This document shows, piece by piece, positions 1 through 9,406 of a stretch of DNA of 64,000 nt. The stretch is taken from positions 2,594,001 through 2,658,000 of the forward strand of contig NZ_CP133217.1 of the NCBI RefSeq assembly GCF_030930995.1, given 5' to 3'. The position numbers were made by a program, and so were the translations under genes. The notes beneath the pieces were generated by a model. That model did not search any database, was not told the DNA's origin, and saw nothing but the letters and a program-made list of their open reading frames with translations. How positions within the stretch are numbered: the stretch's first letter is position 1; each line of letters starts with the position of its first letter. The DNA is from Thiothrix subterranea (GTDB lineage Bacteria > Pseudomonadota > Gammaproteobacteria > Thiotrichales > Thiotrichaceae).

Positions 1-2
1 TG

Positions 3-869
3 TTGGACATGGGTTTCATCCGCGACATCCGCAAAATTCTGGCATTACTGCCAAAACGTCGCCAAACGCTGATGTTCTCCGCGACCTTTTCCGATGACAT
101 CGTTGCACTGACCAAGGGTTTATTGAATAACCCCGTGCAAATCTCGGTTAGCCCACGCAATGCGGCGGCAAATACCGTGACGCAATCGGTTTTCTTGGTG
201 GATAAAGCGCGTAAAACCGCGTTGCTGAGTCACTTAATCCGTGAAAATCAATGGGAACAAGTGTTGGTGTTCTCACGTACTAAGCACGGCGCAAACCGTT
301 TGGCTGAAAAGCTCGAACGCGATGGCGTCACCGCTGCGGCGATCCACGGCAACAAAAGCCAAGGCGCACGTACCAAAGCACTCGCTGATTTCAAGCAAGG
401 CAATATTCGCGTGCTGGTCGCGACCGACATCGCGGCGCGTGGCTTGGATATTGAGCAATTGCCACACGTTATCAACTTCGAGTTGCCGAACGTGTCGGAA
501 GATTACGTGCATCGTATCGGGCGTACTGGGCGTGCGGGCGCGACGGGTGAAGCGATTTCCTTGGTTGAGCCGGAAGAATACGGTTTCCTCAAAGGCATCG
601 AGAAGCTCATTAAGCAGCAATTGCCGCGTGAACCACTGCCAACGATCAGCGTTGCGCCTACCCGTGCGTTGACGGCTGCTGAAATTGCCAAAGATGCGGA
701 AGCGGATCGTCCGCGCCCTGCGCAACATCGCCCCGCCAACCGTCGTAGTAGCTCGCAAAAGAGTGATGTTCGCAAAGCCGCTGGTTTGCCGCCGGTGAAG
801 AAAGCGGAAGGCGCAGCGGGAAGCAAGCCGCGTCGCCGTCGTCCGAATAAGCCGAAAGCGGTCGCGTAA
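3..869 (+). CDS. rhlE: DEAD-box RNA helicase, RhlE-like, 3' part
   Basis: C-terminal part of an ATP-dependent DEAD-box RNA helicase; the 5' end lies outside the window, so the Q motif, Walker A and DEAD box cannot be seen. Visible are the SAT motif (MFSATF), motif V ([10 protein letters not shown]) and motif VI (HRIGRTGR) with its arginine finger. After the RecA2 domain comes a basic tail of about 80 residues ending in [11 protein letters not shown], as in RhlE proteins, probably an RNA-binding extension. RhlE-type helicases act in ribosome assembly and RNA turnover. The frame is open back to base 1, so the first in-frame TTG or ATG is not the true start. The family call is firm; the RhlE subfamily rests on the remaining sequence and the tail. 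Confidence 0.85.
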   Translation: MDMGFIRDIRKILALLPKRRQTLMFSATFSDDIVALTKGLLNNPVQISVSPRNAAANTVTQSVFLVDKARKTALLSHLIRENQWEQVLVFSRTKHGANRLAEKLERDGVTAAAIHGNKSQGARTKALADFKQGNIRVLVATDIAARGLDIEQLPHVINFELPNVSEDYVHRIGRTGRAGATGEAISLVEPEEYGFLKGIEKLIKQQLPREPLPTISVAPTRALTAAEIAKDAEADRPRPAQHRPANRRSSSQKSDVRKAAGLPPVKKAEGAAGSKPRRRRPNKPKAVA

Positions 870-881
870 ACACCGTATTGT

Positions 882-909
882 CAGCCGCTGCTCTTGGCAA
901 GCGCGGCTG
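882..909 (+). terminator. Hairpin downstream of the rhlE-like gene
   Basis: Inverted repeat CAGCCGC/GCGGCTG with a 14-nt loop, 13 bp after the helicase stop. No U-run follows directly, so this is at best a weak terminator or an RNA-stabilising hairpin. Confidence 0.3.
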
Positions 910-955
910 GCTGTGATTGAATGCCTGACTGATTTTTTGCTTATTCAGGCCAATC

Positions 956-2086
956 ATGCAAACGACTGTTGATTTCAAAACGCTGGCGGTAACGGGCGTG
1001 CAAGCTTTGCAACCCTATCAGCCCGGTAAACCCATCGAAGAGCTGGAGCGCGAACTGGGGATTACCAATATCCTCAAGCTGGCTTCCAACGAAAATCCCC
1101 TCGGCGCAAGCCCTAAAGCGCAAGCGGCGATGGCGGCGGCACTCCAATCGCTGGAACTCTATCCCGACGGCAGTGGCTACCAGTTGAAAGCCGCTATTGC
1201 GGACAAATTTGGTCTGCAAAGCTCACAAATCACTTTAGGTAACGGCTCTAACGATGTGTTGGACATCATTGCGCGGGTGTTTTTGGATAATAGCCGTGCC
1301 GCTGTCTTCTCAGAATACGCCTTTGCGGTTTACCCAATTGTGATTCAAGCCGTGGGCGCAGAATTGCAGCCCGCCAAAGCGAATCCGCCCACCCATGACA
1401 CTATGCCTTATGGGCATAATCTGGCGAATCTTGCCGCGAAAATCACCGATAAAACCCGCGTGGTCTTTATTGCGAACCCAAATAATCCGACAGGGACGTG
1501 GTTGGGCAAGGAAGAACTGCACCGTTTCCTCAGCCGCGTGCCGCAGGATGTGATTGTGGTGATCGACGAAGCCTACACCGAATACGTCACCGACCCGACG
1601 TTTCCGAATGCGTTGGCGTGGCTCGCGGAATTCCCGAATCTGATTGTGACGCGCACGTTTTCCAAGATTTACGGTTTGGCGGGGGTGCGCGTGGGGTATG
1701 CAGCCTCTAGCCCCGCAGTGGCGGATATGTTGAATCGGGTGCGTCAGCCGTTTAATGTGAATTCGCTGGCGTTGGCAGCCGCGCAAGCTGCACTAGACGA
1801 TGATGAGTTTCTGCAACAAAGCGTGGCCACAAATGCGGCAGGTTTGCAGCAATGGTTTGCTGCGTGTGCGGAGAATGGTTGGGAATACATGCCGACGGTG
1901 GGCAATTTTATTACCCTTAATATGCAACGTCCGGCTGCACCTTTGTATGATGCGTTGTTGCGTGAGGGCGTGATTGTGCGCCCGATTGGTGGGTATGGTT
2001 TGCCGCAACACTTGAGGATTACGGTCGGTACAGAGGCAAAGAATGCGCGTTGTATCAAGGCTTTGCAGAAGGTTCTTACAGCGTGA
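956..2086 (+). CDS. hisC: Histidinol-phosphate / aromatic aminotransferase
   Basis: PLP-dependent class I/II aminotransferase of the HisC family, 376 residues, normal length. It converts imidazole-acetol phosphate to histidinol phosphate. In clusters next to tyrA, the HisC2-type enzyme often also transaminates phenylpyruvate or hydroxyphenylpyruvate. Visible are LKLASNENPLGASP near the N terminus, NPNNPTGTW in the substrate and cofactor region, and the Schiff-base lysine in TRTFSKIYGLAGVRVGY (about K237). The stop overlaps the likely tyrA start by 4 bases, so translation is probably coupled. In many gammaproteobacteria the order is serC-pheA-hisC-tyrA-aroA; here a helicase gene lies upstream instead of pheA. 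Confidence 0.93.
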   Translation: MQTTVDFKTLAVTGVQALQPYQPGKPIEELERELGITNILKLASNENPLGASPKAQAAMAAALQSLELYPDGSGYQLKAAIADKFGLQSSQITLGNGSNDVLDIIARVFLDNSRAAVFSEYAFAVYPIVIQAVGAELQPAKANPPTHDTMPYGHNLANLAAKITDKTRVVFIANPNNPTGTWLGKEELHRFLSRVPQDVIVVIDEAYTEYVTDPTFPNALAWLAEFPNLIVTRTFSKIYGLAGVRVGYAASSPAVADMLNRVRQPFNVNSLALAAAQAALDDDEFLQQSVATNAAGLQQWFAACAENGWEYMPTVGNFITLNMQRPAAPLYDALLREGVIVRPIGGYGLPQHLRITVGTEAKNARCIKALQKVLTA

Positions 2087-2946
2087 TCAACAAACTTGTT
2101 ATCTTTGGTGTGGGGCTGATCGGCGGATCGTTGGCGCTGGCATTGCGTGAGGCTCATTTCTGCAAAACGGTGGTGGGGTGCAGTCGCAATGCGGTGCACT
2201 TGCAAAAAGCGGTGGATTTGGGCGTGATCGACAGCTTCAGCCTTGATCCAGCGGAGGCAGTGCGCGATGCCGATATGGTCTTGCTGGCTGTGCCGATGGG
2301 GGCGATGCGGCACTTGTTGCAACAGATCAAACCTGTATTGCCTGCGGATGCGATTCTCACCGATGCGGGCAGCACCAAGGGTAGCATTGTGGCGGAAGTC
2401 GCGCAGGTTTTCGGTGCAGATTTCACCCGTTTTGTGCCGGGGCATCCGATTGCAGGGCGTGAAAAGAGCGGGGTGGAAGCGGCAATTTCTGATTTGTACG
2501 TCAACCGCCGCGTGATTTTGACCCCGCAGGCGCACACGGATGCGGATGCGATTGCCAAAGTGGAAGCAATGTGGCGCGTTACGGGGGCATTGCTGGAACA
2601 AATGCCGGTGGAATTGCATGATCAGGTCTTGGCAGCGACTAGCCATTTGCCGCATGTGCTGGCGTTTTCGTTGGTGGATACGCTGCTAAATATGCCGCAA
2701 CGCGAAGATATTTTGCGTTATGCGGCGGGTGGATTTCGCGATTTTACCCGGATTGCGTCGAGTGATCCGGTGATGTGGCGGGATATTTGCCTGACCAACA
2801 AGGCGGCGATTCTGGCGGTGATTGCGGCTTTCCAACACAATCTGGGCGAATTTGCCGCGCTGATTGAAGCGCAAGATGGCGAATCGCTGCACAATCGCAT
2901 GGCAAATGCCAAACAAGCCCGTGACAATTATGTTGCTTCACTTTGA
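2083..2946 (+). CDS. tyrA: Prephenate dehydrogenase
   Basis: NAD(P)-dependent prephenate (or arogenate) dehydrogenase of tyrosine synthesis, 287 residues. The N-terminal Rossmann motif is FGVGLIGGSLALAL. TDAGSTKG and the catalytic region GHPIAGREKSGVEAA follow, then the helical dimerisation domain. I place the start at GTG 2083, which overlaps the hisC stop as GTGA and has AGAAGG about 10 nt upstream; an open frame with an earlier ATG at 2050 adds 11 non-conserved residues. In pseudomonads tyrA is fused to aroA. Here aroA is 12.8 kb downstream, beyond a hydrolase gene and a defence operon. Confidence 0.92.
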   Translation: MINKLVIFGVGLIGGSLALALREAHFCKTVVGCSRNAVHLQKAVDLGVIDSFSLDPAEAVRDADMVLLAVPMGAMRHLLQQIKPVLPADAILTDAGSTKGSIVAEVAQVFGADFTRFVPGHPIAGREKSGVEAAISDLYVNRRVILTPQAHTDADAIAKVEAMWRVTGALLEQMPVELHDQVLAATSHLPHVLAFSLVDTLLNMPQREDILRYAAGGFRDFTRIASSDPVMWRDICLTNKAAILAVIAAFQHNLGEFAALIEAQDGESLHNRMANAKQARDNYVASL

Positions 2947-2969
2947 AGTTAGGAATCCATTCAAGGTTA

Positions 2970-3908
2970 TCAGTGCATCCACTCCACCATGTCGGCGATC
3001 ACTTCGTCACCGTTTAAATCCCGTCCCAGCATGTGCCAGCCTTGCGGGTAACGGATAAACCGCGTTTTGCCAGATTTTGGTAGGCGTTGCCACAAGCGTT
3101 CAATCGGCTTTTTCGGAATAATCTGGTCTTTATCGCCATACAGTAGCAACACCGGCAAGCTAAGGCTGTCCGCTGCGCTATACGCTTTGTCCATTAAATC
3201 CACGACGCCATTGAGCGTGTCGATGCGTGTGCCTTTGATCATCCACGGGCTTTTCCAGATACGGCGCAACATGACTGTGTTGTCAGTAGGGCGAATTGCG
3301 AGGCTTTCACCCGTTGGTTTCCAGCCCGGTGTCAGGCGCAACGCGGCTTGGTGCGCCCAACGTTGGTAAAACGGTTGAGTAGCGCGTGTCCATACCGCAG
3401 GAGCGGCAAGGATAATACCGTCAGCATCCAATTTTCCCTGTGCGGCAGCTAACAATGTCACTGCTCCGCCCATTGAAAAACCCAGTACGTAAAGTGGTCT
3501 GTCTGGGTACGTTTGACGCAATTGGCTGGCAGCTTCGCGGGCATCGTGCGCCATGCGTTCCGCACTTGACCATAAGCCGCGATACGGTGAACGCCCAAAG
3601 CCGCGCTGATCGTATGCCCACACCTCAACGCCGTGTTGAGCGAGCGTTTCACACATTTCGTCAAACGCTCCGGCGTATTCGTTGAGGCCGTGGATCAGCA
3701 ATAACGTCGCTTTGGGTGTGCTATGTGCTTGCCAGTGGGTCATGACCAACTCCGTGCCATCGCTGGTGCGTAGCAGTGGCTGTTGCACCAGTGCGGGCGG
3801 TGCTTGCGTGGTTTTGAGCGGAATACTGGCGGGTGTGCAGGCACTCAACCCGCTGATTACAACAATCAACAGCAGTATTGCACCGCTGGAGAGCAATAAA
3901 TTTACCAT
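2970..3908 (-). CDS. Lipoprotein alpha/beta hydrolase (monoacylglycerol lipase-like)
   Basis: Serine hydrolase of 312 residues, similar to lysophospholipase/monoacylglycerol lipase (Hydrolase_4). The N terminus is a lipoprotein signal: a hydrophobic stretch, then lipobox LSAC, so the mature protein is probably anchored in a membrane by lipidated Cys. The nucleophile elbow is GFSMGGA; the oxyanion region IHGLNEYAG and the C-terminal Asp (YGDKDQII) and His (GWHMLGRD) complete the triad. It is transcribed convergently to tyrA (23-bp gap) and divergently from the defence helicase. It may belong to the inserted segment or to the old chromosome; the sequence does not decide. The substrate is unknown. 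Confidence 0.8.
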   Translation of the reverse strand: MVNLLLSSGAILLLIVVISGLSACTPASIPLKTTQAPPALVQQPLLRTSDGTELVMTHWQAHSTPKATLLLIHGLNEYAGAFDEMCETLAQHGVEVWAYDQRGFGRSPYRGLWSSAERMAHDAREAASQLRQTYPDRPLYVLGFSMGGAVTLLAAAQGKLDADGIILAAPAVWTRATQPFYQRWAHQAALRLTPGWKPTGESLAIRPTDNTVMLRRIWKSPWMIKGTRIDTLNGVVDLMDKAYSAADSLSLPVLLLYGDKDQIIPKKPIERLWQRLPKSGKTRFIRYPQGWHMLGRDLNGDEVIADMVEWMH

Positions 3909-4022
3909 TTAACTGGGTGTCCAGCCGTTAAAAAACGCGATTATGCCATACCTTAAAATGAAGATTGCTTGCAAATAGTCGCTTACAATTTAACACTCAC
4001 TTTTTTTGGAATGGTTTACTTC

Positions 4023-7000
4023 ATGCTAAAGCTCGAAGACATCAAAAGGGATGCTCAAATCAGCGGCATTCAAACCCATGCGATTGTGCGTATTGTACAG
4101 GTTGAGCCTGTCGGCGAATCCGCTATCACGGTGTACTACAAAGATAATCAAGGGCGTTTAGGCGAACAAATGTTGTTTCGTTCAGACGAGGCACGCTTGT
4201 CTTTGGCACAAGTGGGGCGCTCATGGGCATTTGATGCGGAAGGCGCGGATTTTAAGTTAGGGTTGGAAGCCTACCGGATTTCCCAAGCATCACTATTTGA
4301 CCCGATGATGGCGGTGCATACGTCCAATGTCGAGCCATTGCCTCACCAGATTTCTGCCGTTTACGAATACATGCTCCCTAAGCAACCTTTACGTTTTGTG
4401 TTGGCGGATGACCCCGGTGCGGGCAAAACCATTATGGCGGGATTGCTGATTCGTGAGCTATTAATGCGGGCTGATGCCAAGCGCATTCTGATTGTGTCAC
4501 CCGGTTCGCTTACTGAGCAATGGCAAGACGAATTGCTGGAAAAGTTTGGCGTGTCGTTTGATATTTTCAGCCGCGAAAAACAGGAGCAATGCACCTCTGG
4601 CAATTACTTTGATGAAGCCAATCAGTTGATTTGCCGTCTTGACCAATTGTCGCGCAGTGAAGAGTTTCAGGAAAAGTTGGCGTTAACCGAGTGGGATTTG
4701 ATCATCGTCGATGAGGCGCACAAGCTATCCGCTAACTACTTCGGCAACAAGGTCAATAAAACCAAACGCTTTGTGTTGGGTGAATTGCTGGGTTCGATTA
4801 CCCGGCATTTTTTGCTGATGACCGCGACGCCGCACAATGGCAAAGAAGCGGATTTCCAGATTTGGTTGTCGTTGCTGGATAGCGACCGCTTTTACGGTAA
4901 ATTCCGCGAAGGAGCACATAAGGTTGATGTCTCCGATATGATGCGCCGCATGGTGAAAGAAGAGTTGCTCAAGTTTGACGGTAAACCCTTGTTTCCTGAG
5001 CGCCGCGCTTACACAGCCAATTACCAGCTTTCCCCGCAGGAAGAAGCCTTGTATGAGCGGGTGACGGCGTATGTGCGTGAGGAAATGAACCGTGCCGATA
5101 AACTCAATGGCAAGAAAAAGAACACGGTCGGTTTTGCCTTAACCCAATTGCAACGCCGTTTGGCTTCTAGCCCGGAAGCGATTTACCAATCACTCAAACG
5201 CCGTCGCAAACGTTTGGAACAGCGGCTGGAAGACACCAAGCTTGAAGCTCGCGGCAAGTCTGCCTTGCGGGATCATGTCGCGGAAACACTGGAAGAATAC
5301 AGCGTCAAAAAGTCGGTGAAACTGGATTTGCCCGACAATCTCGATGAGTTAGAGGAAGAACTCAGTGCTGAAGAGTACGAGTTGTATACCGAGCAAGTGG
5401 TGGATCAAGCCACGGCTTCTGAAACCATTCAAGAATTGGAAGCGGAAATTTTCAGCCTGCAAGCACTGGAATCACAAGCCTTAGCGGTGGTGCGTTCGGG
5501 CAGTGATAAAAAATGGGAACAGCTTTCTTATTTGTTGCAAGACCGCCCTGAGATGTATACCGCAGCGGGTAGTCGGCGCAAGTTGATCATTTTTACCGAA
5601 CACAAAGATACCCTGAACTACCTGCTGACTCGCATTACCGATTTGCTAGGCAAGCCGGAGGCAGTACGGATTATCTACGGTGGCACGAACCGCGATGAGC
5701 GCCGCAAAATTCAGGAAGAATTCCGCAATGACCCTGATGTACTGGTGTTGATTGCCACCGATGCGGCAGGCGAGGGCGTGAACCTGCAAAACGCCAACCT
5801 GATGGTGAATTACGACTTGCCGTGGAACCCCAACCGTTTGGAACAACGCTTTGGGCGCATTCACCGCATTGGGCAAACCGAAGTGTGCCACTTGTGGAAT
5901 ATCGTGGCTAACCAGACCCGCGAGGGTGAGGTATTCCAGAAGCTGTTCGACAAGATCGAAACCGAACGTGCTGCCTTGGGCGGTAAAGTCTTCGATGTGC
6001 TGGGTGAGGCGTTTGATAATGTCTCGCTGAAAGACTTATTGCTGGAAGCCATTCGTTACGGTGAAGACCCCGCCACCAAAGCTAAAATGGATCAAGTGAT
6101 TCACGATGCGTTGGATGCGGATCATCTGAAGGAAATCTTGCGCCGCAATGCCTTGGTTGAGCAGCACATGAGCTTAGATGAATTGTTTGCAGTGAAAGAA
6201 GAGATGGAAAAAGCCGAAGCACGCAAACTTCAGCCGTATTTTATCCGCGCTTTTTTCAGTGAAGCCTTTCAAACTTTGGGCGGCGAATTGCGCCAACGTG
6301 AAACCGGGCGTTATGAAGTGCGCCATGTACCGGCGGCGATTCGTGAACGTGACCGAATTATTGGCGAAACCCGCACACCTGTGTTGCGCAAGTACGAGCG
6401 CATTTGTTTTGAAAAGCAGCAAGTGCGCCAAACGGGTAAACCAATGGCGGATTTACTGCACCCTGCCCACCCGCTTATGCACGCAACTACTGATCTGGTG
6501 CTGGAAGCGCACCGTGCCAAGCTCAAACAAGGCGCGGTCTTGCTTGACCCTAATGACGACAGCATTACCCCCAAAGTATTGTTCATGATTGAACATGCGG
6601 TGCGCGAAGCGGGTAGTGATGCGCTGGTGGTGTCACGGCGTTTGCAATTTGTGATGCTGGATGAGCAAGGCACGGCTACCCACGCAGGCTATGCGCCACA
6701 TTTGGATTTACAACCGTTGGCGGCGAATGATCATCAGCTGATAGGCGACATCCTGCACGGTGCATGGTTGAATCAGCCGCTGGATGGCGTGGCACTGGAT
6801 TACGCTGCGCAACAACTCGTGCCGGAACATTACGAGGAAGTCAAAACGCGCCGTATCCGTCAAGCGGATAAAATTCATGCGGCGGTGCGCGAACGTTTGG
6901 TCAAAGAAATCAGTTACCAACAAGACCGTTACCTCAAGTTGCAGGCGGATGTGGAAGCCGGTAAACAACCGCGCATGGTGCCGGAACAATTCCGCCGTAA

Positions 7001-7550
7001 AGCCGAAGAACTCAGCGCCCGTTTGCAACAACGCGAAACCGAGTTGGAGGCGATGAAAAATGTGGTGTCCAGCACGCCAGTGGTGATTGGGGGCGCATTG
7101 CTGATTCCGCAAGGCTTACTAGCCTACCGTAAGGGCGAAAGCCAATTTGCGGTGGATGCGCAAGCACGGGCGCGGGTTGAGCGGATTGCCATGAATGCGG
7201 TGATTGCCACGGAACAGGCGTTAGGTTACAGCGTTAAGGATGTCTCGGCGGAAAAGTGCGGCTGGGATATTACTTCTCGACCCCCGGTGAAGGCGGATGG
7301 CTCTATCCTGCCCGACCGCCATATCGAAGTGAAGGGGCGTTCCCAAGGGCAAACGACAATCACCGTGAGCCGCAATGAAATTGTCTACGCGCTCAATCAA
7401 GCGGATAAATTCTGGTTGGCGGTAGTGATTGTCGACGGTGAGACGCACCAAGCCCCGGTTTATATTCCCAATCCCTTTCGGGTTGAGCCTGATTTTGGGG
7501 TTGCCAGCGTCAACTATGAGTTGAGTGAGCTACTCGCTAAGGCGGTATAA
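4023..7550 (+). CDS. SNF2-family helicase with C-terminal DUF3883
   Basis: First gene of the putative defence operon; 1175 residues from ATG 4023 (an alternative ATG is at 4011, and the open frame starts at TTG 3969). Domains: N-terminal beta-rich region (1-110); SF2 RecA1 with Walker A DDPGAGKT (about 129-136) and DEAH box VDEAHKLS (about 230); charged helical insert (about 370-490); RecA2 with [14 protein letters not shown] and the [11 protein letters not shown] arginine-finger motif (about 577-620); long helical region; DUF3883 near the C terminus (about 1095-1160, IEVKGRSQG...). DUF3883 has a PD-(D/E)xK-like fold and recurs in restriction and defence proteins. SNF2-type ATPases with this architecture translocate on dsDNA. 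By context it is the motor of a methylation-linked defence system, which is inference. No SF2 motif looks damaged. Confidence 0.88.
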   Translation: MLKLEDIKRDAQISGIQTHAIVRIVQVEPVGESAITVYYKDNQGRLGEQMLFRSDEARLSLAQVGRSWAFDAEGADFKLGLEAYRISQASLFDPMMAVHTSNVEPLPHQISAVYEYMLPKQPLRFVLADDPGAGKTIMAGLLIRELLMRADAKRILIVSPGSLTEQWQDELLEKFGVSFDIFSREKQEQCTSGNYFDEANQLICRLDQLSRSEEFQEKLALTEWDLIIVDEAHKLSANYFGNKVNKTKRFVLGELLGSITRHFLLMTATPHNGKEADFQIWLSLLDSDRFYGKFREGAHKVDVSDMMRRMVKEELLKFDGKPLFPERRAYTANYQLSPQEEALYERVTAYVREEMNRADKLNGKKKNTVGFALTQLQRRLASSPEAIYQSLKRRRKRLEQRLEDTKLEARGKSALRDHVAETLEEYSVKKSVKLDLPDNLDELEEELSAEEYELYTEQVVDQATASETIQELEAEIFSLQALESQALAVVRSGSDKKWEQLSYLLQDRPEMYTAAGSRRKLIIFTEHKDTLNYLLTRITDLLGKPEAVRIIYGGTNRDERRKIQEEFRNDPDVLVLIATDAAGEGVNLQNANLMVNYDLPWNPNRLEQRFGRIHRIGQTEVCHLWNIVANQTREGEVFQKLFDKIETERAALGGKVFDVLGEAFDNVSLKDLLLEAIRYGEDPATKAKMDQVIHDALDADHLKEILRRNALVEQHMSLDELFAVKEEMEKAEARKLQPYFIRAFFSEAFQTLGGELRQRETGRYEVRHVPAAIRERDRIIGETRTPVLRKYERICFEKQQVRQTGKPMADLLHPAHPLMHATTDLVLEAHRAKLKQGAVLLDPNDDSITPKVLFMIEHAVREAGSDALVVSRRLQFVMLDEQGTATHAGYAPHLDLQPLAANDHQLIGDILHGAWLNQPLDGVALDYAAQQLVPEHYEEVKTRRIRQADKIHAAVRERLVKEISYQQDRYLKLQADVEAGKQPRMVPEQFRRKAEELSARLQQRETELEAMKNVVSSTPVVIGGALLIPQGLLAYRKGESQFAVDAQARARVERIAMNAVIATEQALGYSVKDVSAEKCGWDITSRPPVKADGSILPDRHIEVKGRSQGQTTITVSRNEIVYALNQADKFWLAVVIVDGETHQAPVYIPNPFRVEPDFGVASVNYELSELLAKAV

Positions 7551-7617
7551 TAATTATCGTGAGTATTTTGCAGGTTTCATGCAAAATATCCTGATTGTTT
7601 TCATCTGAGGCGCGGTT

Positions 7618-8826
7618 ATGTTAATTCAGTTCACGGTGGGTAATTACCTTTCGATCCGGGAAGAGCAAACGCTGTCGATGGTGGCGGGTAATGATGATGC
7701 ATTGCCTGAAAACCTCATTCCTGTTGTCAGCCTCAAATGGCCTTTGTTGAGGCAGGTTGCCATTTATGGCCCGAATGCCGCAGGCAAAAGCAACTTGCTG
7801 CGAGCGATTGAAGCCTTACGGGTAATGGTCGAAGAGTCAGCGGGCTTGCAAGAAGGCCAACCCTTGTCATGGTTACAGCCGCATCGCCTTGATAAGGTCA
7901 CAGAACAGCAACCCGTCACGTTCACCCTGATTTTTCAATTGGATGGCGTGCGTCATCAGTATGACGTTGAGGCGACAACTCAGCGTATCGTGCATGAAGA
8001 GCTTACCGTGTGGCCTCAAGGTCGTCCGCAACGTTGGTTTAGCCGTACTGTTGATGCCGATAGCCAGCAGGAAAAATGGAGTTTCGGGTCACATTTCAAA
8101 GGTGATCGTCACCAGCGCAATCTCTGGCAAACGGCTACCCGCAGCAATGCCTTGTTTCTTTCAACAGCGGTACAGTTGAATAACGACCAACTGAAATCCC
8201 TGTTCCATTGGATAACAGAAAAGCTCATTGTGGTCTCACCGGGTACTGTCTTGAATACTCGGCAATGGAAAAACTTGAGCATTAGCCTTGATCGGTTGGA
8301 ATCAACCGAGGGGCATGAGCGCATGATGTCTGTTTTACGAGCCGCCGATGTAGGCATTGATCGTTTATTTTTGAAGGAAAATAAGGTTGGTACAGTACAT
8401 AAACAGGCAGATGGCAGTGAAGTCCAGTTTGATTTTGCGGATGAGTCCGATGGTACGCGCAAGTTGTTTGAATTTGCCGGTGTATGGCTATTGGCTTTGG
8501 AGACGGGGGCTACTCTGCTAGTCGATGAAATTGACCGTAGCCTGCATCCCCTATTAGCACGGATGCTGGTAAAGTTGTTCCGCCACTACAATAACCCAAA
8601 CAATGCCCAACTGGTTTTCACCACCCATGACACTACCTTGCTGGATACCGACCTGTTACGCCGTGACCAAATCTGGTTTGTAGAGAAAGATAAACGCGGC
8701 GCAACGCAATTGTTTTCCCTGCTGGAGTTCAGCCCTCGCAAGAATGAAGCGGTGGAGCGTGGTTATCTGGTCGGGCGTTACGGTGCTGTTCCTTTGGTGC
8801 GTGAGCCACGGTGGCAGGATGCCTAA
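7618..8826 (+). CDS. AAA15/OLD-like ATPase (RloA/AbiLi type)
   Basis: ABC/SMC-like ATPase of 402 residues. Walker A is YGPNAAGKSNLL (about 56-67), the signature-like segment is ESDGTRKL, Walker B is TLLVDEIDRSLHP, and the switch histidine is in FTTHDTTLL. This is the AAA_15/AAA_21 class found in OLD nucleases, Gabija GajA and the RloA/AbiLi half of two-gene abortive-infection modules. It lacks a C-terminal TOPRIM domain of its own, but the next gene encodes an RloB-type TOPRIM-like protein and overlaps it by 8 bases, so the two probably form one complex. GTTATG marks the start, with an upstream GAGG. Role: likely ATP-gated sensor/regulator of the RloB effector, by analogy with OLD-family pairs. 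Confidence 0.85.
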   Translation: MLIQFTVGNYLSIREEQTLSMVAGNDDALPENLIPVVSLKWPLLRQVAIYGPNAAGKSNLLRAIEALRVMVEESAGLQEGQPLSWLQPHRLDKVTEQQPVTFTLIFQLDGVRHQYDVEATTQRIVHEELTVWPQGRPQRWFSRTVDADSQQEKWSFGSHFKGDRHQRNLWQTATRSNALFLSTAVQLNNDQLKSLFHWITEKLIVVSPGTVLNTRQWKNLSISLDRLESTEGHERMMSVLRAADVGIDRLFLKENKVGTVHKQADGSEVQFDFADESDGTRKLFEFAGVWLLALETGATLLVDEIDRSLHPLLARMLVKLFRHYNNPNNAQLVFTTHDTTLLDTDLLRRDQIWFVEKDKRGATQLFSLLEFSPRKNEAVERGYLVGRYGAVPLVREPRWQDA

Positions 8827-9406
8827 GCCGTCCCGTTTAAAGCGTAAAGACAGGCAACGAACCGCCCGAACGTCCATCCTAATTATTGGGGAGGGCAAAA
8901 CGGAAGAGTCCTATTTCAATGCCATCAAGCAACAGCGATACCTCCAGTCGTCAGCGTTGAATGTGGAGATTGAGCCGACCACAACCAAATCTGATCCGGT
9001 CAATCTCGTTAAGAAAGCAGAATCACGCAAAAGAACCGGCGTTTATGATTATGTTTTTTGCGTCTTTGATGGCGATAAAGCCGAAGAAGCCAGAAAAGCA
9101 CGGCAACAGCTTGCTCGGCATAAGGATGACTTACGGGGATTCATTTCTGTACCTTGTTTTGAGGTGTGGCTGACCTTGCATTTCGAGCGATCAGATGCAG
9201 CCATGCCCGATTGCCAGCAAGCCGAAACCCGTCTGAAACGGCATTGGTCTGCTTATATCAAAGGTTGCGGCTGTGACAGCCTGATGCCCCGCCTAGATAT
9301 GGCTTGCGACAATGCCCGTTGGCTGGAACAGCAGCAACATATAAACCCTTGCACTGACCTGCATTACCTCATCGAGGTGCTGGAAACAGCACTGAAGGAA
9401 ACCTGA
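8819..9406 (+). CDS. RloB-like TOPRIM-type effector
   Basis: 195-residue RloB family protein. The start is ATG 8819, inside the end of the ATPase gene, after GGCAGG; the open frame begins earlier at 8744, but the extra residues are a shadow of the ATPase gene. Two acidic clusters resemble a TOPRIM centre: [10 protein letters not shown] near residue 25 and [10 protein letters not shown] near residue 82. A third conserved segment is [12 protein letters not shown]. RloB proteins occur beside AAA15 ATPases inside restriction loci, and I recall the pair as resembling lactococcal AbiL. Predicted metal-dependent nuclease or nucleotide-acting toxin controlled by the ATPase; activity is inferred, not shown. 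The stop overlaps the methyltransferase start (TGATG). Confidence 0.8.
   Translation: MPKPSRLKRKDRQRTARTSILIIGEGKTEESYFNAIKQQRYLQSSALNVEIEPTTTKSDPVNLVKKAESRKRTGVYDYVFCVFDGDKAEEARKARQQLARHKDDLRGFISVPCFEVWLTLHFERSDAAMPDCQQAETRLKRHWSAYIKGCGCDSLMPRLDMACDNARWLEQQQHINPCTDLHYLIEVLETALKET

Noticed and set aside
1744-2655. 303-residue open frame opposite hisC/tyrA
   Set aside because: Histidine/arginine-rich shadow of two firm genes with no family features.
3909-4022. sigma-70 promoter TTGCTT/TACAAT for the defence operon
   Set aside because: The spacer is only 13 bp, too short for a normal promoter.
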